Made by a program: the position numbers and the translations under genes. This document shows positions 31,625 to 43,176 of a stretch of 64,000 bases of DNA, in pieces (positions within the stretch are counted from its first letter, which is position 1; every line of letters starts with the position of its first letter). The stretch is from Fistulifera solaris (Eukaryota; Bacillariophyta; Bacillariophyceae; Naviculales; Stauroneidaceae): the NCBI GenBank assembly GCA_030295235.1, contig AP026123.1, positions 1,612,001 to 1,676,000 on the forward strand, read 5' to 3'. The notes under the pieces are model-generated. The model saw nothing but the letters and a program-made list of their open reading frames with translations, was not told the origin of the DNA and did not search any database.

Positions 31625-33287
31625 ATGACAGCATCCGAGTTGACACAACTCTTACCCCAAAAACAAGGAGACGAATCTTCGTCTTGTGAGTTTTTATAGC
31701 CATATTACACCTTTCTTTAACACTCTTACTCACTTGTTACTAACTTGACAGCTTCCAAGACTATCGGATTGATGGGAAGTATCGCTATCGCCGTCAATTC
31801 CTTAGCCGGCCCCGCGATTCTCCAACTCCCATTTCAGTATCAGCAATCTGGTATCATTCCCACTACAATTTGCTTGGTGGCTGTCGCCACACTGTCTGCC
31901 TACTGCAGCTTACACATGGCCAGTGTGGTCTCCAAGGTTCCCGGAAACAAGCATTACGACAAATGTATTGAATTTAGTGACGTTTATCGTATTTTCTGGA
32001 GTGAACGAGCGTATCGAGCTACCCAAATCTTGTTTTATTTGACGGCAGTGTGTGTCAATTTGGCCGCCATTGTGGATACTGCACAGACGGTTGATAGTGC
32101 GCTGGGTCTTCACGCTAAGACTTACGGATATTCGTTTGATAAGGGTGAATTCATCTCGTGGTCACACCGAACTCATTGCACACGGTACATGGTGAAGCGC
32201 GGAGATTGCAGCCCCTTTGAGGATCCCGACAAGTATGGACAGTATATTCTGACAGTGGGGTATCTCTTGACGGCTGTTGTTTTTGTGCCTCTTTGTCTAA
32301 TGGATCTGAAAGAAAATAGTGCTCTACAGAGTAAGTGATATCCGTGCCCCGTCGAACGTCGAAGAACCTTATGACTTGTGATCGTCACCTCACGCTGTAA
32401 TAACTCGACCAGTCGTTGGCTTTGTGATACTGATGACAACTTCGGCTTATTTTTGTTTGGACTTGAGTCAGTTTCACCTGACTTTAGAGCATGCTTCTCT
32501 TTGGGGTGAAAAATGGGACGATATGTTGGGCGTAATTCTGTTCAATTTTGCTTTGGTCTTAGCCATTCCGGCGTGGCTCCACGAAAAGAAGGCAAATGTT
32601 GGAGTCGGGCAAACAGTGTTCCTGTCGACTGTGATTTCCGCGGCATTATACATTGGTGTCGGGCTTATGGGGGCGTTGGCAATTCCCAAAGTGAACATCA
32701 ATCTACTGGACCCGATGGTTTCCGGAGCCTTTGGCCGTGGTGTTCAAGTGGCAGCCTCCATATTTGCCTTTTTCATCATTGGCTTGGATATTCCGCTCTT
32801 CTCCGTGCTAACAAGATACAATTTGACTCATTCTGGCTTATGCAGTGTCGACTTCTCCAACTGGCTCGTCGTATGGATCCCTTGGGGGATTGGATGGGCG
32901 TTCTATGCCGGTGATGCTATTGGAACGCTTCTTTCTTGGGGCGGCATCCTTCTTCTGTCATCAGTTGCTTTCATTTTGCCGTTGTCTCTAGCATATCGTG
33001 CACTCAAAGCAAGACCAGAAGAGGCTGGTGCGGTCGAGGTCTACGGTCCCTTCTTCAAAACGTTCAAGCAACAGAAAGTTGCTTTACGTATCCTCTTGAT
33101 GACCGCCACCGCGAGTGTAGTGATTGCAATTTTAGGAGAATTTCTCGGAGACCAGGCCACTGCCCTTTATCTATCGTCAACGAACTACCTGAATAGTACC
33201 TCCGTCGAAGATTTACTGAACTATTCCCACCTAATGTTCTCTGAGGTCTTTATGAATAACTCGACACTCAACACAACCTGGTGGTAA
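31625..33287 (+). CDS. Amino acid transporter (AAAP / aromatic permease-like)
   Basis: 504 aa in three exons: 31625-31685, 31752-32330, 32413-33287. The first transmembrane helix contains the family start KTIGLMGSIAIAVNSLAGPA (unwound G-S/N-G-type region). About eleven hydrophobic segments follow, including ILQLPFQYQQSGIIPTTI, DMLGVILFNFALVLAIPAW and SWGGILLLSSVAFILPLSLA. Expected to import amino acids with H+ or Na+ at the plasma or vacuolar membrane. The last part (YLSSTNYLNSTSVEDLLN, NNSTLNTTWW) is Asn/Ser/Thr-rich and ends abruptly. A short coding-like stretch at 33398-33453 (GKLHGVVLAILVAMTYGLK), flanked by splice-like sites, may be a missed last membrane exon. Confidence 0.85.
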
Positions 33288-34272
33288 CTCCTCTACATCT
33301 ATAGAAACAAATAATACATTTGAATCGAGAATTAAAACATTAATAGCGGAAGAGTCAAAGTTTTGATGACTTTTTAGTTTTTTCGGGAATCAAACAGGCA
33401 AACTTCATGGCGTTGTGCTGGCTATTTTGGTTGCAATGACCTACGGCTTGAAAGTAAGAGCTACTCCACTAGAATGACTCACTTTATGCTCAAACACTAG
33501 ATCTTGACGAAGTTTTACATTATTACACCGGACTACAAACCATCGGCGACTACATCTACCCTTAAAAAGGTTCCGTATCGATGAAATTTGAAGCATTGCC
33601 ATCACGACTGGATCCAGTCACGGTCAAAGTACGGCAAACAATTTGATGCGGTAACGAATAGGTCCGCAAATGAAAGCACAAAGTGTACAAGCATTTGCAA
33701 TGACATTGATGACATCGTTAGTAACAGCTAACTTCATTCAAAAAATGTGGCATCGTGTTTATCTGCGTCGAAACGTTCCTAGGCGTCGACTGAGATTTTA
33801 CTATAGCCTTAGAGTGTTGGTTGTACGGATTCACGACTGCTTCTCAATCATGGCTAGCAATGCCATAAAGTGGCAACAAATTATACTCTAGTTCATGTAC
33901 AAAGTTATAGGTATCAGAAAACATGCAATGGATCCTTTGAAATGCACAATCGCGAAGATTGGCGTGGGAAATCTCCTGAAGTGTGCCTTAAACCATATTG
34001 TCGGATAAAACTTTGAACTCAAACCACGTGCCGGTACGACATCATTACCAGTATGAGACCGACGCCCGTTTTTAGTGTGCGACCATGACAAATGCGATCA
34101 CGATGATGCTTGTGAAGCAGAAATCGTGAACGGAGGAAAGCATTTTATTTCAAGGCCTTCGAATATATTGAGCGTCAATTGCCATTGCCACTGTATTAGA
34201 GACGCTGTCCCTACTTTTTCGTTTTTGAAAAGCGTTGCCTAACGATAATTGAACATCTTCGAGCCGTTCAAC
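33288..34272. other. Intergenic region with hairpin repeats
   Basis: Holds the possible extra permease exon (33398-33453) and two hairpin copies at 33602-33622 and 33831-33853. Otherwise nothing recognised. Confidence 0.5.
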
Positions 34273-35349
34273 ATGCTAAGATACCTCCTTGTCGTCGCAT
34301 CATTTTGGTCTCCAAGAACATGCGCTTTTTCTTTAAACCCTCACTTAGCTTCAGCACCGAGTTTCATTTCGCGTAGGCAACAGATACGGCTCTTTGGAGA
34401 AACACTATACGGCAAAGGAGCAGAGATCTGGCCTCCCACCAATGAAGGGATTGTCGATTTGAAAGATTCCTTCCCCAACGGCATTTTACCGGACGACATT
34501 GCCAAGCGCTATCAACAACAACGGAGGATCATTGAGGACGAAGTTGTTGCTCCAGCCGACAATTCGTTGGTAGAAAAGAGAAAGAGGCGATGGAGCATTT
34601 TACCCCCTCGAGTCGCTCGCATCCTACGAAGAGCAGCGGCAGGAGAAGAAGAAAATGAGCAAGCCACGCAACCGATCGACCGAACCCCCGCCATCGTTGG
34701 CTTGGCATGTCTGTCTATGGTGCAGCCAATCGATATGCTGTTAGTCACGTTCCTATCCGGTTATTTTTGTCTCCTGGCAAATTGGTCGAATCTTGCGAGT
34801 CGGACAGGCATTCCATCTCTCCCCGCTCTACCACCACAAGGCCACGTTCCCGTGCAAATATCCAATCCGCTGGGGTATCATTTATCGCAGTCGCCCATTT
34901 ACGACAAATGGCTGAAACTTGGAATTTTCTTGGGTTTGTTTGCGCCCGTGCTATGGATTTATCATCATACCTACGGAGGAGGCTGTCTAGACGCTGCTCT
35001 AGCAGGACGACCGCTATTTCTCTTGTGCTGTCAGGCCATATCGGAATCTTTAAGTCGTCGCCAATTGATATCGACTCCATTACCAATTCGCATTCTGATT
35101 CCTGTTGCTTACAATAGTGTTCGTCTAACGTATCTGTGGAGGTTCGTTGTTGCTCCAGGTTTGGGTTGGGCGGGACTCTTGCTCGCCATTTCTAATTTCT
35201 TGTACTGGTCGGTCAATTTATTCGGTTTCTTGATCCCAGTTGCTACCATGAAATACATGCGCACCCACTTTTTCTTTGTTGAAGCCCAACAAGTCACAAC
35301 ACGGGTGGGTATGGAAGAGACGGTAGGCTTAACACCCTACTACAAGTAA
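34273..35349 (+). CDS. Plastid-targeted multi-pass membrane protein, unknown
   Basis: 358 aa from ATG 34273. MLRYLLVVASFWSPRTCAFS is a signal peptide with an ASAF-like C-A-F site, so plastid import is likely. After a charged linker (KRRWSILPPRVARILRR) come several hydrophobic helices: GLACLSMVQPIDMLLVTFLS, LKLGIFLGLFAPVLWIY, AGRPLFLLCCQAISESLS and GWAGLLLAISNFLYWSVNLF. I do not recognise the family. The last 19 codons and the 3' flank are duplicated in tandem immediately downstream (period 138 bp), so the second copy is just an extra 3' end outside the frame. Confidence 0.75.
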   Translation: MLRYLLVVASFWSPRTCAFSLNPHLASAPSFISRRQQIRLFGETLYGKGAEIWPPTNEGIVDLKDSFPNGILPDDIAKRYQQQRRIIEDEVVAPADNSLVEKRKRRWSILPPRVARILRRAAAGEEENEQATQPIDRTPAIVGLACLSMVQPIDMLLVTFLSGYFCLLANWSNLASRTGIPSLPALPPQGHVPVQISNPLGYHLSQSPIYDKWLKLGIFLGLFAPVLWIYHHTYGGGCLDAALAGRPLFLLCCQAISESLSRRQLISTPLPIRILIPVAYNSVRLTYLWRFVVAPGLGWAGLLLAISNFLYWSVNLFGFLIPVATMKYMRTHFFFVEAQQVTTRVGMEETVGLTPYYK

Positions 35350-35566
35350 AGCTTTATTTTTTTTAAATGACTATAGTCGGGTTGTCAGAAAACTTGACTC
35401 GCTGGATCGGTGCGAGCGCGAATGCAGCAAGTCACAACACGGGTGGGTAGGGGAAGAGACGGTAGGCTTAACACCCTACTACAAGTAAAGCTTTATTTTT
35501 TTTAAATGACTATAATCGGGTTATCAGAAAACTTGACGCGCTGGATCGGTGCGAGCGCGAATGCAT
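35291..35566. repeat. 138-bp tandem duplication covering gene 3' end
   Basis: Two copies, 35291-35428 and 35429-35566, differ at about five positions. The unit starts AAGTCACAACACGGGTGGGT and includes the stop codon and the poly-T stretch of the preceding gene. Low divergence points to a recent event. Confidence 0.93.
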
Positions 35567-35724
35567 CTGCGATTGAGCATGGGGCAACGTGATGGCCTTG
35601 TCATCAACGTATGTCGCTTAAAAAAAAGCATAATCAAGGTCGCTAGAAACTAATGACTCGGAGTATTGTAGAAATGACCTGAATACTAGAATTAGTCTAG
35701 TGACTACCACGCACTGACAAAGGA

Positions 35725-36960
35725 CTAGAGATAATCACCCACATTGGTCGGCATTTCCCTAATTTGTGTACTGTAGAACTGCTCAATCTCACGGAGAAGT
35801 CGCGTATCTTCTTCCCGAACGAAGTTGATGGCAACTCCTTTACGACCGAAACGCCCAGACCGCCCAATTCGATGAATATACAACTCTTTGTTGGTTGGTA
35901 AATCATAACAAATTACCAAACTCACTTGTTGCACGTCAATACCGCGTCCCCATAAATCTGTGGCAATTAATACTCTGGAGCTTCCGGATCGGAACTCCTC
36001 CATTACTGCATTACGAGCCGATTGATCCATATCCCCGTGCATGGAACACACTGTAAAATCCCTTTCCTTCATTTGTTGTGCCAGCCAATCTACTTTCTGT
36101 TTCGAATTGCAAAAAATTACCGCTTGTGTAATGGTCAGCGTATCGTAAAGGTCACACAAGGTATCAAACTTCCATTCTTCCTTTTCCACGGCTATGAAGA
36201 ATTGCTGGATGCCTTCTAAAGTTAATTCATCTCGTCGCACCAATATTCTAACGGGATCTTTCATGAACTGACGCGTCATTTCCAGCACACTGGCTGGCAA
36301 TGTTGCACTCATCAGAACAACTTGCGCGGTCGGTGGCAGCATGCGATAAATATCGTAGACTTGCTCCTTAAATCCTCTATTCAACATTTCATCCGCTTCG
36401 TCCAAAATCATCACTTTTAAATTTTGTACCCCCAAAGCTCCTCGTCGTAATAAATCAAAGACACGACCGGGTGTACCCGACACAATTTGAACATTGTTTT
36501 GCTCGAGCGCTTTAATGTCCATCCCGAGTGATTTTCCTCCGATACATGCGTGACACGATGCATTGAGGAAATCTCCAAGAGCGGAAACAACCTTATGTGT
36601 CTGCTCCGCCAATTCTCGAGTGGGACTCAGTAAGAGTGCTTGTACCGCTTTACTTCGCGAATCGAGTAACTGCAACGCTGCTATACAAAAGACCGCCGTC
36701 TTCCCCGTCCCCGATTGACTCTGTGCAATGACATCTCGTCCTCGCACTATGGGACGAATCGCACGTTGCTGAATCGCACTGGGCTTTTCGAATCCGTAGG
36801 CATAAATTCCCTTGAGCAGATCCGGCTTCAAGTTCATGGCGTCGAAGGAAGGGCACGGGGCCGTGTCATCGTCTTCGCGCTGGTGTTTCTTTTCGTACGG
36901 TTTCTCGCGGTGCTCCGAACGGCTTTTGTGATCGCGGTGACTGTGCTTTGCTTTGGGCAT
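35725..36960 (-). CDS. eIF4A-III / DDX48 DEAD-box helicase (exon junction complex core)
   Basis: 411 aa, intact. All DEAD-box motifs are present in order: [10 protein letters not shown] (Q motif), [27 protein letters not shown], and [13 protein letters not shown]. eIF4A-III-like features are FQEQVYDIY-type [43 protein letters not shown] and the C-terminus [10 protein letters not shown]-like MPTNVGDYL. The basic, His-rich N-terminal 30 residues are extra. One small oddity is DLWGRGIDV where most orthologs have DVWARGIDV. Role: clamps mRNA in the exon junction complex in the nucleus. Clean frame. Confidence 0.95.
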   Translation of the reverse strand: MPKAKHSHRDHKSRSEHREKPYEKKHQREDDDTAPCPSFDAMNLKPDLLKGIYAYGFEKPSAIQQRAIRPIVRGRDVIAQSQSGTGKTAVFCIAALQLLDSRSKAVQALLLSPTRELAEQTHKVVSALGDFLNASCHACIGGKSLGMDIKALEQNNVQIVSGTPGRVFDLLRRGALGVQNLKVMILDEADEMLNRGFKEQVYDIYRMLPPTAQVVLMSATLPASVLEMTRQFMKDPVRILVRRDELTLEGIQQFFIAVEKEEWKFDTLCDLYDTLTITQAVIFCNSKQKVDWLAQQMKERDFTVCSMHGDMDQSARNAVMEEFRSGSSRVLIATDLWGRGIDVQQVSLVICYDLPTNKELYIHRIGRSGRFGRKGVAINFVREEDTRLLREIEQFYSTQIREMPTNVGDYL

Positions 36961-37593
36961 AATATGAATGATAATTGAGAGATTATCGAACTAATGTCAA
37001 TGTTTTATAGTCTATTAATTTGTATTATTTCTCATCTTTTCTCTGCTGTTTCGTCTCATCGTGCATCGTCTAAGCGGCGGAAACCGGTGGCAAAAACACG
37101 TCTCGTCTGTCCTACGCTCACATTTATTCAGTAGTGGTGCGATAGCCTAATTGTAGATTGAATTGAATGCGGTACTAACGACTATAGAAATATTCAATGC
37201 TGGTTTGAAGCACTATTTAGGCTATATTTTTCAAATCAAGCGCGGGCAGGCCGTACGTCCATTAAGTGTAATTTTTGCCTCCATCGGGGTGACATTTTCA
37301 CGTGTCGCGGCCGACGTGGTTGACGCGCGCAGAGCCTTCGCGGAAGCGCCCTCGGCTTTCCCTCCACCAAACTGGCAATGCTTTGCGCATTTGCGACACG
37401 CCATCACCATTCATACCGCAAACAGATCATCCTTTCACTTTAATGTGGCCCAGATTCCTGTGGTGACTGCCAGCATAATATCGTTTCGTTGTCTTACACC
37501 AGGTACCCCGATTTGCTAACCGGGTGACGATCTTCTGGCTCAGTGAGGCTTTAATTCTCACAATCCTGCTCCGCTCATTTCTTTCACACAACC
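36961..37593. other. Divergent promoter gap
   Basis: About 630 bp between eIF4A-III and the TLK gene. A frame at 37163-37519 has no supporting feature. Confidence 0.5.
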
Positions 37594-39948
37594 ATGTTAC
37601 GTCGGCGCACGACAACCACAAGCGAGGTTGAGCGTAAGCTCGAACTACTAGAAGCTCGTTTTACTGCTCCTCCGGCGACGCCGCCGAATTCTGTTGACGA
37701 GGTGGGCGAGGAAGAGTCTGTGGCAACACACAAAAGCACAACGCCGCGCATAAAAAATCAGCATAGCCGTCAAGGCAGCAGTCGCCTCAACAACAGCCAG
37801 CACTCGTTCGGATTCGATACTCCGTCCTTATCCGGTCATTCTCAATCGATATCGGCCCGACAAAAGGCGGCTCGTCGCTCCTCCCTTTCCATCGTCGAGG
37901 CGGCTACGACCAAGCATTTGCGGAAGATCGCGGGCGAAGCGTCTTCCAGTGATAGTGCTTCCAATGCCGCTACCATTCTGACCGGTCACCAAAGCAAAAA
38001 GAAAGCGCCTGTACCTGAAACGCCTTCTTCGACGCCCGTTATATCGATGCAAAATATATTCAGCAGCAATAATAGCAACCACAACAGCAACTCCGTTACC
38101 ACGACAACAGTAAGTGCCCACATCAACGAGTCAATGTTTCTTGTATATCCCCATCTCATTGATCACTTTTCTATCCAGGACAAGAAGCGCAAACAGTATG
38201 TGCCCGTGAAACGTGACCGTCCGTCCATTAAAGAGAATTTAGGACCCATCGCCCCGAAACGCAAGGTGGAAGAAAGTCCTCGCCCCAAGCGGACCAAACC
38301 ATCCAATTCGCGGTCTCTGTTCTACTATTTTCGAAAAGAAGATGCAGTAGATGCCAAAGTTGATGAGCCTGTCAAACCAGTTAAGTCAAATGTGGTGGAA
38401 ATTAAAGAAGAGGAAACAGTGGAATACTGGAAAATCAAATGCGAGAATCTCGAGAAAGAATGCCTGGACAAGGAAGAACAGCTTTCTGCCGTATCGAACA
38501 ACCGAACAATCATACATACAGCTCTTCAATCGGCTTTGAATCAACGAGAATTGGAGCTGAAGGAATTCAAGGAGCTAGCGCAAAAGCAGCAATCGGCCAC
38601 CGCCAGTGTGCTCGAAGAATTTCTTCGTCAAACCGCCGAACAAGAAGCGGTGACAGAGCGAGAACGGCTGGCAGCGGATGGAGCCCGATTGGGTCGAATC
38701 GTCCGGACCGGAGTGCGATGGCAAGAGACATGGCAAGATGGGCACGCCACAAAGCAACTGAATGACGCCAAGGAGAAGCTGGCGAAGAGTTTAAAAGAAT
38801 TGAAGCAGCGACAGCACGAGTCACAGGACGGGAAAACGCCCCTGGAGATCACGGAGCACATCGAGTCGACTCTCTATCACATTGGAAGACTTCGACAGGA
38901 GGAACGGGAATTGTGTGAGGAAGAGAAGCGACTGAATGTCGAAAAGACTCGACACATTCGCGCATTGAAACGCGTGGCTAGCGAGGATTCGTCCCGCTTT
39001 CGCTCGCGTCCAAAGGTGAGTCTACTCTCGTGTGCTATAACATCTTGCTGTTCAACAACTCACTTCTCCATGTAGTTAAACGATCGTTATGTTCTGCAGT
39101 CGTTGTTAGGGAAAGGAGGCTTTTCAGAAGTCTGGAGGGCATACGATCTGGAGGAACTCCGTGAAGTGGCAGTCAAAATTCACCAGCTCGATCCACGATG
39201 GTCTGATTCAAAGAAAGAAAATTATACAAAGCATGTTTCGCGGGAATATGAGATCCACAGAAATGTCCGACACCCACGTATTGTTTCTTTGTATGATGTG
39301 TTTGAAATCGACAGCAATTCCTTCGCAACGGTTTTGGAGTGCTGCAGTGGAACCGACCTGGATATTCTGCTAAAAGACAAGCGGCGTATCCCTGAACGAG
39401 ATGCAAGAGCTATCTTACTACAAATCCTCTCCGGTATGAACTACCTGAGCCATCCGTCAGCAGAGCGACAGGGAATCATTCACTATGATTTGAAGCCGGG
39501 TAATATTCTTTTCGACGAGAACGGTGACGCTAAGATTACAGACTTTGGTCTCAGCAAAATTGTGGACACCCACGACCCTGCTGACAGCATGGAACTCACC
39601 TCGCAAGGGGCTGGTACGTACTGGTACCTGCCTCCAGAATGCTTTGTGATGGACGAAAACGTTCGAATCAGCAACAAGGTTGACGTGTGGTCGATTGGAG
39701 TAATCTTCTTCCAGATGATCTTCGGTAAACGTCCTTTTGGCGATGGCCAGTCGCAAGATAAGATTCTGGCCGATCAAACTATGTTGAATGCCCACGAAGT
39801 GAAGTTTCCCGATAAAATTGAAATTTCTTCAGAAGGAAAAGAGTTCATTCGCGCATGCCTGTCTTATGATCAAGCATATCGTCCGACGATTGCGCAGCTC
39901 TGCGAGCACTCATATGTCGTGAAAGATTGGGATAGTATGCCCAAATGA
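37594..39948 (+). CDS. TLK: Tousled-like serine/threonine kinase (TLK)
   Basis: 741 aa from three exons: 37594-38109, 38179-39015 and 39076-39948. The first intron (38110-38178, 69 nt, GTAAGT...TCCAG) is a multiple of three without stops, so its retention would add 23 residues. N-terminus is Ser-rich and basic. A long coiled coil follows (about residues 280-450: KCENLEKECLDKEEQLS, AKEKLAKSLKELKQR). The kinase has GKGGFSEVWRAYD, VAVKIH, the TLK-type HYDLKPGN catalytic loop, ITDFGLSK and WSIGVIFFQMIFGKRPFG, and ends KDWDSMPK. TLKs act in the nucleus on Asf1 histone chaperones during S phase. No frame break. Confidence 0.93.
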
Positions 39949-41224
39949 CCCGTGAATAGCAACAACAAACTAAGATAGTCTTACTGTTATTCTTGATAAG
40001 GCAAGCACGGATTTTATGCATGATGTCGTAGTATTATCGCCTTCCAAACTGTAGGCCCTCAGTGAATCATTTCTCACGTTCATGCTGGGCCTTTCTAACA
40101 AAGCATGAGTGCACGTAGCGCTCGCGTTTTGAAATTAATAATATAAGTTGCCAGACTTAACTACTCGTAGATTGAATCTTTCTTTTAGGATGTATTACCA
40201 GTAGTTCGTTCAGAGCTTCGGATAGGCTGCCTTCGTGGTCTTCAGATTTACAACAAAGAACGTTCGCGAGCAGACAGCACGGTGGGCAGAAGACATAGCA
40301 ACTGGTGTCCTCAATTGTAAAACTGATGGAGAATTTCTCGGTCCTGAAATTCGATCGGATATTTCGGTTAAGCGTCTCACAATCCGGGCTGTATCCGAAT
40401 GAAAATATGCCTACGGTAAGCTGGGTAGCACTCACTTGAATAATAAAATATCGTGAAAGATCGACTTTGCGAATTCGGCGTCAAAAGATTTTCAATGGTG
40501 TCTTTTCTTTAAATACGTCGCAATTTCAGCTGTTGTCCAGTGGATTGGCATCTACGAAAGATCAAAGCATGAGGCCACATCAGCCAGTACGCAAACCCAT
40601 CCTCTTATATGTAGGATAAAACCCTTACTGGCACGTATATCCAATCGCCACTCTCGTCGAAGTCTCTTCATTTTTATCGCCATCATGAAAACAAAAAAAA
40701 ATTGCGAAGGAGATGGTCAATTCATTTCAAAATGTCGATCAATGGCATCGAAATGATGTAAATAGAGTTTGGGCCCAAAAATCCTGTGCTATGCCCTTGT
40801 AAAAATTGGCCGAAGAACACGGTTTGCCCATATACATTTAAGTAGTACAAGAAAAGAGCGTATTAGCTAGATTGTATTAATTAAATCAGAACGGTACTTG
40901 ATGGTTTGCCTACGTCGCAGCGTGTCTGATAAATATCGCAGAGGATGCACGGACAGACTGGACCCTCTTTGATACTCGTGACTCAGACATAGAAAGGCTG
41001 CACACTGGTAGAGATTGTAGACGGAGCAATCGCGGGATACACCTTTTGAAAAGCGACGATGATGAATGCGAATTGCGACGATGATGCATGAGATATTCTC
41101 TGACTCCTTGTCATTCGATTGAAAGAATACGAAAGCAGGTGTATTGTGATCGTTGTTAAGTGGTCAAAAATCATCATGATTCTTCTGGAGAAACTGTTTT
41201 GAAGCGTAACGAGTGCAGCGAAAC
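39949..41224. other. Intergenic region with promoter module
   Basis: About 1.28 kb without a convincing gene. Its last part (40770-41000) carries the module shared with the F-box gene upstream region; see the repeat entry. Confidence 0.55.
40770..41000 (-). repeat. Copy 1 of a shared ~230-bp upstream module
   Basis: On the complementary strand it shares, in order and at equal spacing, the blocks TGAGTCA, AGTCTGTCCGTGC-TCCTCTGCGA-AT, AACCGTGTTCT-TGGCCA and GCACAGGATTTTT with 47690-47905. Distance between the second and third blocks is 135 versus 138 bp. Ends about 225 bp before the RING-TPR-DnaJ start. Confidence 0.72.
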
Positions 41225-43080
41225 ATGGGCTTTGAATTGCAGCACGTCCTGTCTGACGCACACCATTATGGCGTCTTTGAATGCGTCATTTGTCAACAGT
41301 TAATCGATTTGGATGCATTAGTGACAACGCCGTGCTCACACGCGTTTTGTGATATTTGTTTGCGTCAGTGGCTCAACAAGAGCACGGAATGTCCTACATG
41401 TCATCAAAACTTACTGTTTTCGAACAACAATCAACACAAGTGTATAACGATAGGCGGTGTGTCCGTGAATGTCGAACCGCTGTCGTTAACCCAGCCGCTG
41501 GCTCATCGGTCACTGAAGCGAGTGCAAGTATCATGCCCTTTCTCGCAGATTGGATGCGACTGGAAAGGTGACTACGGTGATTTAGACTCGCACTTGTCGA
41601 AAGCAGCGCATCACTCGAATGCAACAGACGACTCAACTCAACGCACGAAACAAACAGCGGCCATGTACAAAGAAGAAGGCAACAATAAATTCGCATCGAG
41701 ACACTTTCGTCAGGCGCAGGATATGTACGCAAAAGCCATTAGTATGTTGGAAGTTCTTGGACAAAAAGATGAAGAAGTGTATCTGTTGTTGGCTTCACTA
41801 TATGCGAATCGGTCTGCGACGCACTTGATTCTGCACGAGTTTTCGGCTGCGGTCTATGATGCTACGTGCGCTACTGCAACCGACCCATTTTACGTCAAAG
41901 CGTATTCCAGAAAAGCGAAAGCTTTGGTGCAACTTGGATCTTTGGAGGAAGCATTTCGTGTGCTACAACAGGCCACTAGCGTTGTCAAGGGAGGGCAATA
42001 TGACAAGCTGCTCGCGAAAGAACTTGAGCAAGTCACTGTGCTAAACCAGATTTTTATTGAGGGGAGTGCTCAGTTGGGTAACAACGAATTTGCGGCAGCA
42101 AAGTCTTCGTTTAGCTTGCTACTGTCCATTTCACAAGACTGGCTATCTCAAACACTGGAAGCCCCGAATGTGTTGCTAGGAGTGGCAAAGGCGGATCTTG
42201 GCCTGGGATTGACTGACGCAACACTGCGGCTCACGCTTCAGGTTCTTAAGAAGCATCCACAGTCAACAGACGCGTATGCTCTTCGAGGACAGTGTTATCT
42301 GCTAATGACAGAATACGATGCAAGTCTCTCTTTGTTGAAAGAAGCCTTACGACGTGATCCGGATTCAATTCTTTTGCGCAAAGCTTTGAAAGAGACCATA
42401 TCGATTCAAAGCTTAGCAAATCAAATCAAAGAAGCCCTCTTTATCGCCGTTTTGAAGAAGCAAATCAGAAAGCGGCAGAAGCGATCCAGGCATGTGTGTT
42501 ATTACCCCCTAAATCCCAGTTGCACGCATGGCTGTACACGCAACGTGCTACGGCCTCTTTACGCTTGAAGGAGCACCAAAATGCATTGAAAGATTGTGCC
42601 ACGGTCCTGTACTATCTCGAAGATTATGTGGAAGCATGGCTCGTTCGATTTCAAGCGCTCCACGCTTTAGAGCGTCACGAAGAAGCATTGGAGCTGTCGA
42701 CGGATCTTTTGCAAAGGTGGGGCGCAAACGATTCTAGGATCCGCAAAGCGTACGAGGCGGCTAATTTTGAAGTCCGTAAAAGAAAGCGACCTGACTTTTA
42801 CGCTATGCTAGGAGTAACTTCACTGGCATCGGAGCGCGAAATTAAAAAGGCGTATCGACAAAAGGCTATGGAACTGCATCCGGATCGAATGGTGGGTCAA
42901 AGCGAAGACGTGCAAAGGAGGGGTCAACGCGACTTTCAATTACTCGGTGAAGGGCTGGAAATTTTGACCGATGATTTCAAAAGACGATTGTATGACGACG
43001 GTTATGACACGGAAGCGATTAAAGAACGCGTCGAAGCCGCCAAGAGAGCTGCGCACGGTCGTCAAAGTCATTATCATTAA
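41225..43080 (+). CDS. RING-finger / TPR / DnaJ fusion protein
   Basis: About 618 aa. Domain order: RING finger (CVICQQLIDLDALVTTPC, CSHAFCDICL, CPTC; residues about 21-65), a TRAF-type Cys/His segment (CPFSQIGCDWKGDYGDLDSHL, about 105-125), TPR helices resembling DNAJC7/STI1 (YKEEGNNKFASRHFRQAQDMY, YANRSATHLILHEFSAAVYD, AKADLGLGLTDATLRL), and a C-terminal J domain (DFYAMLGVTSLASEREIKKAY and HPD in ELHPDRMV). A ubiquitin ligase joined to a chaperone adaptor suggests triage of misfolded protein, like CHIP but with a J domain. The frame shifts once at TTT 42440-42442 (NQIKEAL joins YRRFEEANQKAAEA), compatible with one missing T. The first exon start is ATG 41225. Confidence 0.88.
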
Positions 43081-43176
43081 ACCACTCCGAAATAATAATA
43101 ATTTTCACACAGGCACAGTTCATACATACGCGTGTTCAACATAAATCTTTTTACAGATAATCTTTTTCGGTTGTAG

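Noticed and set aside
37163-37519. 118-residue frame before the TLK gene
   Set aside because: No motif or coding-like composition; lies in a divergent promoter.
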